Of a stretch of 64,000 bases of DNA, positions 52,426 to 62,878 are shown piece by piece. The stretch's first letter is position 1; every line of letters begins with the position of its first letter. Source of the stretch: Helicobacter cetorum MIT 00-7128. GTDB taxonomy: Bacteria; Campylobacterota; Campylobacteria; Campylobacterales; Helicobacteraceae. The notes beneath the pieces were generated by a model, which did no database searches, had not been told where the DNA came from, and saw only the letters and a program-made list of their open reading frames with translations. The DNA lies in contig NC_017737.1 of assembly GCF_000259255.1 (NCBI RefSeq), forward strand, positions 186,001-250,000, read 5' to 3'. The translations under genes were made by a program, and so were the position numbers.

Positions 52426-53435
52426 ACTTCAAGCACCCAATCTTTTGAGGCTTTTTGCTCGCCTTGCTGGATACTCAAGAGCAAATCATAAAGCTGTTTA
52501 GTAACTTTACCCGGCGTTTCAAAAAAATAAGTTTTTTCATTGTGTCTAATCTCTTTAATAGGCGTAATGACTGCCGCTGTTCCGCACGCACCAGCCTCTT
52601 TAAAATCGCCTAATTCATCAATAAACACATCTCTTTCTTTGACTTCTAAATTTAAAAATTCTTTAGCTAAAAGCATTAAGCTTTTTCTTGTAATACTTGG
52701 TAAAATGCTAGGTGAATGAGGGGTTACAAAACAATTATTCTGTGTTATGCCAAAGAAATTAGCCGCCCCTACTTCTTCAATTTTAGAATGCGTTATGGGG
52801 TCTAAATAAATGCAATCATCATAGCCCTCTTGTGTAGCTAATTTATGAGCTAACAAACTTGCAGCATAATTCCCCCCAACTTTGACCCCCCCTGTGCCTT
52901 TAGGGGCAGCCCTATCAAAAGTCGTAGTAATAAATCTCGCCCCACCTTTTTCTATACCCCCCTTAAAATACGCCCCCACAGGCACACAAAACACACTAAA
53001 AAGGTATTCACTAGCAGGCTTTACCCCTAGATTATCCCCTATGCCTATGACAAAAGGGCGTAAATATAAGCTCGCACCACTTTTATAAGGGGCAAGCCAC
53101 TTTATATTGGCTTGAACGACCTCAACGCATGCTCTTAAAAACAACTCTTCGCTCACTTTTGGCATAAGCAATCTCTCGCATGAGTTTTGCAAGCGTTTAG
53201 CATTTTCTAAAGGACGGAATAATAAGGCCTTATTATCTTTAGAGCGATAGGCTTTCAAGCCTTCAAAACAAGCTTGCCCATAGTGTAATACCGGCGAAGC
53301 CTCACTAAGCTGCAAAATATTTTCGCTGACTAACTCGCCCTTTGACCAAGAGCCGTTTTTATAAGTGGCTACAAAGCGAAAATCCGTTTTGATATAACTA
53401 AACCCTAAGTTTTCCCAATCTAAATTTTCTATCAT
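52419..53435 (-). CDS. ilvE: Branched-chain amino acid aminotransferase
   Basis: A PLP enzyme for the last step of Leu, Ile and Val synthesis or the first of their breakdown. Motifs: [16 protein letters not shown] near the N-terminus, [24 protein letters not shown] around the PLP lysine, [10 protein letters not shown] (family E.g..N.f) and GTAAVITPI. It is 338 residues, the longer eukaryote-like form (BCAT type II) as in H. pylori. Starts at ATG 53435. Followed by the methylase with overlapping ends, preceded by an OMP gene and polA, which is the H. pylori order. Confidence 0.94.
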   Translation of the reverse strand: MIENLDWENLGFSYIKTDFRFVATYKNGSWSKGELVSENILQLSEASPVLHYGQACFEGLKAYRSKDNKALLFRPLENAKRLQNSCERLLMPKVSEELFLRACVEVVQANIKWLAPYKSGASLYLRPFVIGIGDNLGVKPASEYLFSVFCVPVGAYFKGGIEKGGARFITTTFDRAAPKGTGGVKVGGNYAASLLAHKLATQEGYDDCIYLDPITHSKIEEVGAANFFGITQNNCFVTPHSPSILPSITRKSLMLLAKEFLNLEVKERDVFIDELGDFKEAGACGTAAVITPIKEIRHNEKTYFFETPGKVTKQLYDLLLSIQQGEQKASKDWVLEVC

Positions 53436-53481
53436 TTCACACCTTTAATCAACATTTAGGTGTGATTGTATCTAAATGGAA

Positions 53482-54231
53482 TTAAAAATCTCTCATATAA
53501 TTGATTTGGAGCGCATATACACGGCGTATATTAGCCTGCAAAGTGTATCCTTGCTCGTTTTCAAGAGAAAAATATTTATGCGTGATTGTAGGCACTTTAA
53601 TAGCTAGTTCTAGGCTATTATATTTAGCGATATGGGTGCGAATCCCAAAATTGAATAAAAACTGAAAGTTCGCCGGGCTATAGCTAGAATTGCTATGATG
53701 TTTTGCATAATCGCCAATTTCCTTACCAATACTGCTCGCCCAACTATCTCCAGCTAATTGCACCCCAACTACAAAGCCAAAAACCATGTTGTCCTTATTC
53801 ACAAAGTTCCACAGCGTATCAAGAGCCACGCCATAAGTAAAGAGATTAATAAAATACTGCCCTTGATAAGAGTCTTTTTCTGTGAGAGTGTTGCCACCAA
53901 AACTAAAGCTATTGTAATTGAAACCACTCTCTCCAACCGGAATACCCTTTTTCATCACGCCAAAGCGATTATGGTTATAATCAAAAAACCCATAATAACG
54001 CATTCCAAACCATTTCTTCTTACCAAAAAACTGCTTGTAACCAATTTGAACCCCCGCTCCTGCATAAGGGGGAAATTTCATCAAAGGTTTTTGAGTGCCA
54101 TTCTCATTAACCATTTTAGTCTGATTTTGTATCATGCTCACTTGAAAATTAAGTCCTACAAAGGCACTACTATTCTCTGCGTGTGCCAAAACGCCAGCCA
54201 ATGCTCCCAACAATACTACTTTTCTCAACAT
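53482..54231 (-). CDS. Hor-family outer membrane protein
   Basis: A small beta-barrel OMP. The signal peptide MLRKVVLLGALAGVLAHA is followed by ENSSAFVGLNFQVSMIQNQ, the family stretch GVQIGYKQFFGKKKWFGMRY then YGFFDYNHNRFG, and NFQFLFNFGIRTHIAKYNSL. It ends LQINYMRDF with a terminal Phe. It is 249 residues and a paralogue of the OMPs at 11379 and 12256. H. pylori carries an OMP at the same place between ilvE and polA. The ATG at 54231 uses a weak ribosome site. Confidence 0.87.
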   Translation of the reverse strand: MLRKVVLLGALAGVLAHAENSSAFVGLNFQVSMIQNQTKMVNENGTQKPLMKFPPYAGAGVQIGYKQFFGKKKWFGMRYYGFFDYNHNRFGVMKKGIPVGESGFNYNSFSFGGNTLTEKDSYQGQYFINLFTYGVALDTLWNFVNKDNMVFGFVVGVQLAGDSWASSIGKEIGDYAKHHSNSSYSPANFQFLFNFGIRTHIAKYNSLELAIKVPTITHKYFSLENEQGYTLQANIRRVYALQINYMRDF

Positions 54232-54334
54232 GTGAATTATCTTTTCCTTTTGTTACCTTAATCCGTTTAAATCACATTAAGTGTTACTTATAAAGGAATA
54301 ATAATATATCTTTTCTTAAAATCAATTAAAAATA

Positions 54335-57004
54335 CTAGCCTTTTAAGTTATCCCAACGCTTGGCTAGAAAGGCGCTTGTCTCTAATGGCACTCTTAAAGA
54401 ATAGACTTCGTTATTAAGGATATGCTCTATTTCTTGTTTTAACTCTAAGGCGTTTTTTTCTTCAATCTCAAAAATCAATTCATCATGCACTTGTAAGAGC
54501 AATTTCACAGAAGAATCATTTTTAAAACGCTCACTCACTTTCAACATCGCAAGCTTTAATAAATCGCTCGCACTCCCTTGAAAAATCGCATTCACGCCCT
54601 CTCTTAGATAATTACCCTTAACATAATCGTTTGCGTTAGTAAAATCAAACACCCTATAACGCCCAAGCAAAGTAGTTGCTTTAGAAGTCTTTAAAATCTC
54701 ATCTTGCATGAATTGTAAATAATCTTTTATGCTAGGAAATCGTTTGAAATACGCCTCTATATAGCTCTTAGCCTCATTGACAGAAATATTCAAGGTTTCG
54801 CTTAATTTCTTGCTCCCCATGCCATATACAAGCCCAAAATTAATGCTTTTAGCAATATGTCGTTTATCTTTAGCTAAGTTTTCGCCAAACAACGCTTTAG
54901 AAGTTTCTAAATGAATGTCTCGCCCTTTTAAAAACGCCTCCATTAAGTCCTTATCCTGGCTAAAATGCGCTAGCAAACGCAACTCAATTTGAGAATAATC
55001 CACCCCTAATAAACAATACTCTTTGGAACTAGGAATAAAGCCCTTACGAATGAGTAGCCCTTTTTTAGAACGCACCGGAATATTTTGCAAATTTGGCGTG
55101 TGCGAGCTTAAACGCCCTGTAGTAGTGCCGGTTTGGATAAAAGTGGTATGAATTTTATCTTCCCTATCTTTCAAGCGTAATAAAGGGGCTACATAAGTGT
55201 TAGCGAGCTTGTTTAACTCTCTGTATTCTAAAATGAAAGGAATGCTTGGGTGTTTGTCAATGATTTTTAATAAGTTTTTTTCATCAGTAGAATTGCTTCT
55301 ATTTTTAGGAAGCTCTAACTTTTCATACAAGACTTCAGCAAGCTGTTTAGGGGAGTTGAGATTAAAATCTGTGCCTATTAAATCTAAAATTTTACGCTCT
55401 AATTCACTCAATGAATTTTTAAATTCTTGCTCTAATTGCGTGAAATAATTCACATCAATTTTAAAGCCTTGAAATTCCATATCTAGAAGCACCTTCATAA
55501 AGGGCATTTCAATTTCTTTGGCTAAATTGAGCAAACTCTCTTCTAGCCCCCCCTTTTCAAAATACTCGCACAAGTGTTTTAAGGCTTTTAGTTCCAAACT
55601 CATGTGTTCTAATTTTTCAGCCTTACTTTTTGTGTTGAAGTCTTTCATCTCTTCATGCGTAATTAAATTTTCTTTTAAATACGCATTTAAAACTTCATCA
55701 AATTTCACTTTTTCTGAATTTTTCAAAAACGCTAAAATTTGAGTGTCTTGAAGTTGAACGCTTTCTAAAGACACCTTGTATTTTGCTTTTAGAAAGCTTA
55801 ATAGGGTTTTTAAATCATGCCCTATGATGTGAGCATTTTTCAATATTTTAGAAAAAGCGTTTTTTAAAAACTCTAAAGAAAAGGGCATAAACAACTCTTC
55901 TTCTAAGGATAAAAAATAGCCTTGATTTTCGCATAAGAATGCTAGGGCTAGAATTTCTTTCTTTTTATTAACCACTAAGCGTATAAAAACTCTAGTATGC
56001 AGTGTCTCTAAACGCTCTAAAAACGCATTGAATTGCTCGGTATTTTCTAAAGCTATCATGTTTAATTTTTTTGGAGTGTTAGCTGTTTTTTCGCCACTAT
56101 CAATAGCTAAACTTAAAAGCGAAGTGGAATTTTCTAAATCTCTTAAAGTAGAGACAAAACCATATTCTTTTAATTCATCTGTAATTCTTAATAAGGGATT
56201 AACGCTAGGAAAAGCACAACTTGAAAAATCAAATTCCTTAATACATTCTCTCTCTAGTGTAGCCAATTCTTTGCTCAAAAACGCACTCTCTTTATCATCA
56301 ATAAGAGCTTGATACATTTTGGGGCTAAGCAAATTTTTAGCTAACTCTAAATTTCCATAAATCTTTTCTAAACTCCCTAATTTTTGCAATAATTCTTTAG
56401 CATTCTTGCTCCCAATACCTTTAATCCCTTTGTAATTGTCGCTACTATCCCCTACAATACCCTGATAATCTGTGAATTGACTTGGCATTACCCCGTATTT
56501 TTCAAAACAATCCTTAGCCAAAAACTCCGTTTTACCATCAAAAAGCACAATTTTATCGCTCAAAAGCTGGTTAAAATCCTTATCTTTAGAATAAATGCGT
56601 GTTTTATAAGGGCTTAGTGTGGCTAGACTAGCTATGACATCATCAGCTTCAAACCCACTCACTTCTATACAAGTAAAACCCATTTTTTGCAACCATTCTA
56701 AAGCGATAGGAATTTGTAAAAGCATCTCTTCTGGGGTGTCTTTACGATTTTGTTTGTATGCGCCTAGTTTTTCAGCCCTTTTAGTTTTGGTTTGACTTTC
56801 TAGGGCAAACACGATAAAGGGCATGTTTTTTCTGTCTTTATAAAATTTCTTAACCATGCCCACAAGCCCGGTCAAAAGCCCCGTAGGAAAGCCCTTAGCA
56901 TTAGTTAAGGGCTTAGTTTTAGCGCTCATATAATAGCTTCTAAACAAATACGCAAAAGTATCAATTAAGGCTAAAGTCCCTTCTTTAGTGATTGGTTGTT
57001 CCAT
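54335..57004 (-). CDS. polA: DNA polymerase I
   Basis: A repair and Okazaki-fragment polymerase. The N-terminal 5' nuclease domain has LIDTFAYLFRSYYMS, EVSGFEADDVIASLA, YSKDKDFNQLLSDKIVLFDG and YQGIVGDSSDNYKGIKGIG. The middle 3'-5' exonuclease-like domain retains HIIGHDLKTLLSFLK, but other DEDD residues look degenerate. The polymerase domain has motif A LGVDYSQIELRLLAHFS, motif B RHIAKSINFGLVYGMGS and motif C LLLQVHDELIFEIE. It is 889 residues, as in H. pylori. Starts at ATG 57004, divergent from the restriction gene at 57143. Confidence 0.96.
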   Translation of the reverse strand: MEQPITKEGTLALIDTFAYLFRSYYMSAKTKPLTNAKGFPTGLLTGLVGMVKKFYKDRKNMPFIVFALESQTKTKRAEKLGAYKQNRKDTPEEMLLQIPIALEWLQKMGFTCIEVSGFEADDVIASLATLSPYKTRIYSKDKDFNQLLSDKIVLFDGKTEFLAKDCFEKYGVMPSQFTDYQGIVGDSSDNYKGIKGIGSKNAKELLQKLGSLEKIYGNLELAKNLLSPKMYQALIDDKESAFLSKELATLERECIKEFDFSSCAFPSVNPLLRITDELKEYGFVSTLRDLENSTSLLSLAIDSGEKTANTPKKLNMIALENTEQFNAFLERLETLHTRVFIRLVVNKKKEILALAFLCENQGYFLSLEEELFMPFSLEFLKNAFSKILKNAHIIGHDLKTLLSFLKAKYKVSLESVQLQDTQILAFLKNSEKVKFDEVLNAYLKENLITHEEMKDFNTKSKAEKLEHMSLELKALKHLCEYFEKGGLEESLLNLAKEIEMPFMKVLLDMEFQGFKIDVNYFTQLEQEFKNSLSELERKILDLIGTDFNLNSPKQLAEVLYEKLELPKNRSNSTDEKNLLKIIDKHPSIPFILEYRELNKLANTYVAPLLRLKDREDKIHTTFIQTGTTTGRLSSHTPNLQNIPVRSKKGLLIRKGFIPSSKEYCLLGVDYSQIELRLLAHFSQDKDLMEAFLKGRDIHLETSKALFGENLAKDKRHIAKSINFGLVYGMGSKKLSETLNISVNEAKSYIEAYFKRFPSIKDYLQFMQDEILKTSKATTLLGRYRVFDFTNANDYVKGNYLREGVNAIFQGSASDLLKLAMLKVSERFKNDSSVKLLLQVHDELIFEIEEKNALELKQEIEHILNNEVYSLRVPLETSAFLAKRWDNLKG

Positions 57005-57142
57005 ATTAAATTAACTCTCTTAATTCAAGCAAATTTTAAGCCTTGATTGTAGCATAAGCACCCTTTGATATTCAAACCACCCTTATTACAACTAACATGC
57101 TAAAATGCAAACTTTAACTCCATAAAGATAAAGAAGTAGAAA

Positions 57143-60100
57143 ATGCCACATACTGAATACAAAAGCTCATTTAATTACATCTTAGAACAACTCCAAAATA
57201 TCTCAAATGATAAAGACAGAGGCACAGAATTTGAATATTTTTGTAAGCAATTTCTTTTAAAAGACCCCACTTACTACAATCAATTTAAAGAAGTCTATTT
57301 AAGAAACGAGCTTTTATTAGATAATGATTATAAAGACATCGGCATTGATTTAATCGCCATAACAACTGATAATGAATTTGTCGCCATTCAATGCAAATGC
57401 TACACTAAAGATATTGCCAAAAGCGATATTGATAGTTTTATTTCCGCAAGTTCTAAAAGCTATCATAATAGTAAATATGGCGAAATCATCTTTAAAGAAC
57501 GCCTTTTAATGCATATCGCTCCACGCTTAAGTGCTAATGCAGAAAAAATCATAGAAAATCAAAATCCAAGAGTTTTTCAAATCTCTAAAAAAGATTTTGA
57601 AGAAAGCCAAGTAGATTATTCTAGTTTCAAACTCAACGATAACACATATTCTTTTAAATTAAAACCCCATAAAGTCTTACGCTCACATCAAAAAGAGGCA
57701 ATTAATAACATTTTAGAAGAATTTAAACATTTTAATAGAACCAAACTCATTATGGCTTGTGGCACAGGCAAGAGTTTAACGGCGATTAGACTATTAGATA
57801 TTATGTTATTAGAACAACAAATCGCTCTTTTTTTAGCGCCAAGTATCGCTTTAGTAAGCCAAAGTTTAAAAGAGGCGTTCGCACAAAGTCAAAAACCTTT
57901 TAAAGCCTTTGTTATATGCTCTGATAGCAAGGTAGGTAAAGAAATAGAAGACGCTAAATCAAGCGAACTCCCCATTCCCCCAACAACAAACCCCACTTTA
58001 TTAAGCGAACAAATCACAAAACACCAAAATGAAAGATTAATTATTTTCTCCACTTACCATTCTATTGAAGTGATTATGGATTGCTTAAAAGAATTAAAAA
58101 GAAACATTAAAATCGCCATTTGTGATGAGGCACATAGAACGGCTGGCTTTAATGAAAAAGATAAAGAACAAAGCCACTATACTAAAATCCATAACGATAA
58201 TTTAATTAAATGCGATTATAGATTGTATATGAGCGCTACGCCTAAGATTTTTAAAGAAAGAGCCAAAGAACAAGCCAAAAAAGAAGAGCTATTTTTATAC
58301 TCTATGGATAATGAAGAAATTTTTGGTAAAAACGCTTATGAGCTTAATTTTGATAACGCTTTAAAGCAAGATTTATTATGCGATTATAAAGTCATCATTT
58401 CTATTTTAGATAAAAATCTTATCACTAACTCCACTAATCAAACGCCCATAATTAAATACACAGACAAAAAAGGTAAGGAAAAAGAAAAACAAGTAGATTT
58501 AGAATTTGCCGGTAAAATCATCGCCACTTATTTAGCCCTAAGCAAACAAAATATTTTAGAAATTGACAAAACGACGCATAAAACTTCTATCTTTAACGAA
58601 GATAAAACGCCGATGAAAACTAGCATTGCGTTTCATTCTAGTATTGATAACTCCATTTTACGCACTTCTAGTTTTAAAACTATTTTAGATAATTTTGACA
58701 AAGACACCCTAAGCTTAGAATTAGAACATGTTGATGGCAACATGAACACCTTAGAAAAGAGCGAAAAACTAGATTTACTTAAAAACCCCAAAGCAGAGAT
58801 TAACATTCTTTCTAACGCTAAATGCTTAACTGAAGGCATTGATATTCCTAGCCTAGATAGTGTAATATTCTTTGATAGCAAAGATAGCTTAGTAGAAATA
58901 GTCCAAGCAGTGGGGCGGGTTATGCGAAAAGCTCCTAACAAGCAATATGGCTACATCATCCTACCTATCACTATGGAACTTGAAAAATTAGAAAATTACG
59001 ATGAGACTTTAAACAAACACGAAGATTTTAAAGCCCTTTGGAAACTTTTAAACGCCTTAAGAGCCCATGACAATAGATTAGTGAGCGAATGCGAACTTTA
59101 CAAAAAGATTGAACCCATTTTAGGCAAACCCCCTAAAAATAAAGACGATAGCAACGATGATGACAACGACACAAACAATGAAAACAACAAAAACAAGGAT
59201 TTAAAAAATAAAATTACCCAACAATCCTTATTTTTACAAGGCTTAAAAGACCACATCATAAACATCGCCCCTAATAAAATCGGCGATAGATACTACTGGA
59301 GCTCTTTTGCCTCTAATGTCGCCAATATCGCTAAAAACATTAAATTACGCCTAAAAGCCCTTTTAGCTGACCCTAGCATTGAAGAAAAAATGCAAGAATT
59401 TCTAAAAACCTTGCATATTAACATCAATTCTAGCCTAAATTTAGAAAACGCTCTAGATTTACTCACCCAACATGTGATTACTAAGCCTATTTTTGAGTGC
59501 CTTTATTCTTTAGGGCATTTTTCTCAAAATAACGCCGTGTGTGCCTCTATGGATAATCTCTATAATGATATTACTAAGCATAGCCTAGACGCTGAAACGA
59601 CTGAATTAAACGAATTTTACACTTCCATTAAAGAAAGTGCCTCTTTTGCACAAAGCGATAAAGAAAAGCAAAGCATTATCAAAAACCTTTATAACACCTT
59701 TTTTGCTAAAGCCTTTGAAAAAGAGAGCCAAAAACTAGGCATTGTCTATACTCCTATTGAAATAGTGGATTTTATGATTCATTCTAGCAATGCATTACTC
59801 AAAAAGCATTTTAATACAAGCCTAAATGAAAAGGGTGTCAAAATCGCTGACCCCTTTTTAGGCACCGGTAGCTTTTTAACTCGGCTTTTGCAAAGTGGCA
59901 TGATTTCTAAAGAAAATTTGCCTTATAAATACGAGCATGATATTTTTGGCAATGAAATCACGCTTTTAGCCTACTATATCGCTAATCTAAACATTGCTAG
60001 TGTGTATAACGAACTTTTAGGGAGTTTTATTGAGCCTAAGGGCGTGTGCTTTTGTGATACCTTTGAGACTTATGACAAAGACAAACCCCTAGATTTTAAA

Positions 60101-61998
60101 GAACCCTATTTAGAAGAAAACAAAGCCAAAATCAAAGCCTTTAAAAACGAAGAAAATCTTTTTGTCATTTTAGGCAATCCGCCTTATTCAAGAAAGCAAG
60201 AAAACGCAAACGATAACAACCAAAACAATTTTTACCCCAAACTCACTAAACGCTTACAAGACACTTACACCAAAGAAAGCAAAGCCCAAAAAAATGATTA
60301 CGACACCTACAAACTCGCTTTAAGATTTGCAAGCGATAAAATACAAAAAGGCGTGATTGCTTTTGTAACCAATGCGAGTTTTTTAAGGGCTAATAGTGAT
60401 GATGGCTTAAGGGCAAGTTTAGCCAAAGAATTTAACGCCATTTACATCATGGATTTAAGGGGTAACCAACGCACTAGTGGCGAATTATCTAAACAAGAAG
60501 GGGGAAAAGTCTTTGGCAGTGGCTCTAGGACACCGGTATGTTGCGTGTTTTTAATCAAAGATAAAGAAACTTTTAAGGAAAAGTGCGAGATTTTTTATCA
60601 TAATATCGGCGATTATAGGAGCGCTGAAGATAAATTAAGTTTGTTAGAACATTCTAAGCATATTTTAAACGCCAAATTAGAACATCTAACCCCAGATAGC
60701 CATAACGACTGGCTAGATTTAAGAGACCCTGCTTTTGATAAGTTTATGCCCATCACGGATAAAAAGAAAAAGTTTAGCGAACAAGAAAGCGTATTTAAAG
60801 CCTTTAGTAGTGGAGTGGTAACAAGTAGAGACACATGGGCGTATAATTTTAGTAAGGAAAATTTAGCTAAAAATATCAAAACAAGCATTGATTTTTATAA
60901 TTCTCAATTAGGGAAAAGTGCAAAAGAAGTTGAAAAAGACCCCACAAAAATTTCATGGAGTAGAAGAGCTTATAAAATGTGCGAAAGAGACTATAAACTA
61001 GATTTTAATGAAAATCAAATTCGCACAAGCTTGCAACGCCCCTTTACAAAAATACATATTTATTATGACATTGTTCTTAATGAAGAACAATGTCAAATGG
61101 ATAAAATTTATCCATTTAATAATAATAGCACGCACGCCAACGAGAGAGAGAGAGAGAGAGAGAGAGTAAAACACACGCCATAATTATTTCTAGTAGTGGA
61201 GATAGTTTTAGTTGCTTAATGACAAATAATATAAGCGATTTACAAACGCTTAAAAACTCTTATGTTTATCCTTTGCATTACTACACCAAAACCCCCAAAG
61301 ATAAAAACGCCTTGTTTAATGAATGCGATTATGAAAAAAATGACGGCATAACTAACTACGCACTAAAGGAGTTTCAAACAGCTTATAAGGATAAGGGTAT
61401 TACAAAAGAGGATATTTTCTATTATATCTATGCCTTATTACACAACAAAACCTACAAAAAGAAGTTTAAAAACAATCTTAGCAAAGAATTACCCCGCATT
61501 CCTTTCATGCTAGATTTTAGGCATTTTGTCAATGTCGGGCGTGAATTAGGGCATTTGCATGTCAATTATGAAAATATTGAGCCAAGTAAAAAAGTGGATA
61601 TTGAAATTAAGGGGCAAATGGGAGGCTTATTTAATGCGAACGCTTTAAAAGAAATAGAGCCTACAAAACTTATTGTCAAACAAATGCAATTTAAAAAGGG
61701 TAAAAATAGAACTTATGATAAATCTATCATTCATTATAATGATTTCATCACGCTTTCTAACATTCCTTTAAAAGCCTATCGCTACATTGTCAATGGCAAA
61801 TCTGCGATAGAATGGATAATGGAACGCTACGCTATTAAGATAGATAAGGATAGTAACATTGAAAATAACGCGAATTTGTATAGCCAAAATCCTTATTACA
61901 TTTTAAACTTGCTTTTAAGTGTCATAGAAGTGAGCGAAAAAAGTGTGGATTTAATAGAAAGCTTAGAATACAAGGAATTAAATCCAAGCTTATTTTAA
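57143..61998 (+). CDS. Type ISP restriction-modification enzyme, out of frame at a GA repeat
   Basis: One giant protein in two frames. Frame one (57143-61183, 1346 aa) holds an Mrr-like nuclease (DIGID 65-69, QCK 83-85), a superfamily 2 helicase (Walker A ACGTGKS 205-211, CDEAHRTAG, MSATPK, QAVGRVMRKAPNK), and an N6-adenine methylase (IADPFLGTGSFLTRL, LGNPPYSRKQ) plus the start of the target-recognition part. It meets (GA)12.5 at 61142-61166 and stops. Frame two (last codons from about 61165; ATG at 61219) continues SKTHAIIISSSGDSFSC and ends at 61998 with the conserved C-terminus (ELPRIPFMLDFRHFVNVGRE). Loss of one GA unit restores about 1,617 residues, the size of LlaGI/LlaBIII. At present the C-terminal recognition domain is cut off. 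Confidence 0.87.
61142..61166 (+). repeat. (GA)12.5 dinucleotide repeat in the Type ISP gene
   Basis: A 25-nt uninterrupted GA run encoding an Arg-Glu alternation after HAN. The frame is restored by -1 or +2 repeat units. Confidence 0.93.
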
Positions 61999-62044
61999 AT
62001 GAAAACATTGCATTAAAGGGGAGTTTTAAAAACTCCCCACAATT

Positions 62045-62104
62045 TTAATAACAAGGTGTTACTAAAATTGCACACAATAGTGCTATAATAACAATGTTTG
62101 TCAT
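62045..62104 (-). CDS. Ibs-like type I toxin peptide, copy 1 (19 aa)
   Basis: A 60-bp ORF encoding MTNIVIIALLCAILVTPCY, almost entirely hydrophobic. Its length and pattern (MxxIVIIxxLxxxxxxxxY) resemble the E. coli Ibs toxins, which damage the inner membrane. The ATG (62102-62104) follows AAGGAG by 6 nt. The -10 is at 62190-62195, and the 80-nt leader can fold (CTAGGGAAGTT with AACTTCTCTAG). A 3' hairpin lies at about 62016-62038. An antisense promoter is inside the ORF. The similarity to Ibs is by eye; it might instead be one of the other small Helicobacter Aap-type families. Confidence 0.65.
   Translation of the reverse strand: MTNIVIIALLCAILVTPCY
62084..62089 (+). promoter_or_regulatory. 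Extended -10 (TGCTATAAT) of antitoxin RNA, copy 1
   Basis: TGC followed by a perfect TATAAT on the plus strand, within the minus-strand toxin ORF. It would start RNA near 62096, just inside the toxin start codon region. Confidence 0.65.
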
Positions 62105-62172
62105 TGGTATCTCCTTAAATTAAATTTAGGGAAAATACCGCCTAGAGAAGTTCTAACCTTCTTTAGGCTTTT
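62096..62172 (+). ncRNA. Antisense antitoxin RNA, copy 1 (predicted, about 77 nt)
   Basis: Runs from the extended -10 at 62084-62089 to a textbook terminator: GCCTAGAGAAG (62140-62150), loop of 7, CTTCTTTAGGC (62158-62168), then TTTT. It is antisense to the toxin start codon, Shine-Dalgarno sequence and leader. Ends are inferred from promoter and terminator. Confidence 0.6.
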
Positions 62173-62189
62173 AACTTCCCTAGACTTGA

Positions 62190-62195
62190 ATTATA
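62190..62195 (-). promoter_or_regulatory. -10 box (TATAAT) of the Ibs-like toxin mRNA, copy 1
   Basis: AGGATATAATTCAAG on the minus strand; the transcript would begin near 62183 and fold at once into the leader stem. Confidence 0.6.
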
Positions 62196-62361
62196 TCCTA
62201 AAGCTTATTTTTTAGAAATTAAAATAAAATCAAAAAAGGAATTTGAAAAAGCTTTGATTAGCGTTTGTATGCTAAATAGAAATATTATGAAAGATTTAAA
62301 AAAATATAAAATTTAATGAAAACATTGCATTAAAGGGGAGTTTTAAAAACTCCCCACAATT

Positions 62362-62421
62362 TTAATAACAAGGTGTTACTAAAATTGCACACAATAGTGC
62401 TATAATAACAATGTTTAGCAT
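62362..62421 (-). CDS. Ibs-like type I toxin peptide, copy 2 (19 aa)
   Basis: Encodes MLNIVIIALLCAILVTPCY, identical to copy 1 except for residue 2. The ATG (62419-62421) follows AAAGGAGC (62426-62433). A -10 lies at 62505-62510. The same antisense promoter (62401-62406) and antisense terminator (62457-62485) are present. Identity of the coding part with divergence in the leader suggests recent duplication, with possible loss of cross-regulation between copies. Confidence 0.65.
   Translation of the reverse strand: MLNIVIIALLCAILVTPCY
62401..62406 (+). promoter_or_regulatory. Extended -10 (TGCTATAAT) of antitoxin RNA, copy 2
   Basis: Same sequence and position in the ORF as copy 1. Confidence 0.65.
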
Positions 62422-62488
62422 TGTTGCTCCTTTAAGTTGAACTTAGAGAAGCAAACGCCTAGAGAAGTTGCCACCTTCTTTAGGCTTA
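62413..62488 (+). ncRNA. Antisense antitoxin RNA, copy 2 (predicted)
   Basis: From the -10 at 62401-62406 to GCCTAGAGAAG (62457-62467), loop TTGCCAC, CTTCTTTAGGC (62475-62485). The T-run is weaker (TTAACTT) than in copy 1. Its loop differs from copy 1 (TTCTAAC), which could make the antitoxins specific for their own mRNA. Confidence 0.55.
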
Positions 62489-62504
62489 ACTTCCCTAGAC
62501 TTGA

Positions 62505-62510
62505 ATTATA
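62505..62510 (-). promoter_or_regulatory. -10 box (TATAAT) of the Ibs-like toxin mRNA, copy 2
   Basis: AGGATATAATTCAAG on the minus strand, the same as in copy 1. Confidence 0.6.
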
Positions 62511-62522
62511 TCCTAAAGCTTA

Positions 62523-62878
62523 TTTTTAAAAATTAAATAATCAAAAGATTAAAAATAAAAAACTAAGACATTGCCTTTTAAAATATTTAATCGTTCGTTT
62601 TAGAATGCGTTTTAAAAGGTGAAAGGGCTTAATGAAAGAGAATTTTTCTGTAAGGATTAGGGGCAAATCCAACTCAATTTATCATGCTCAAAACATGATA
62701 AAAACCTTTGCGTGAGTTTTCTTTTTTGGAAAGTTTGAGTTAAAATTTTCACGCTAAAAAGGTTTCCCTCATTTTTTGGAGTTCTTTAAAGCGAGAATTA
62801 AGTCCCTTTAAATCAAAATCGTTTTTAATTATTTTTAAAATATTTTATCATAAAGCGTTATTCAAAAATAAACGCCTT
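62523..62878. other. Intergenic region before thyX 3' end
   Basis: No firm gene. It holds a hairpin TTTATCATG/CATGATAAA (about 62679-62703) and a 27-codon plus-strand ORF (MKENFSVRIRGKSNSIYHAQ..) preceded by AAAGGG that lacks other support. A/T-rich DNA follows. Confidence 0.4.

Larger units (their letters stand above)
61998..62416. repeat. 102-bp direct repeat (61998-62099 and 62315-62416)
   Basis: The two copies, 317 bp apart, look identical over the toxin ORF and its 3' hairpin (GGGGAGTTTT-AAAACTCCCC). The flanking leaders and promoters are also similar but diverged, so a whole toxin-antitoxin module was duplicated in tandem. Confidence 0.9.

Noticed and set aside
62633-62716. Plus-strand 27-codon ORF (MKENFSVRIRGKSNSIYHAQ..)
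   Set aside because: It has an AAAGGG upstream but no promoter, antisense partner or recognisable similarity; left as part of the intergenic entry.
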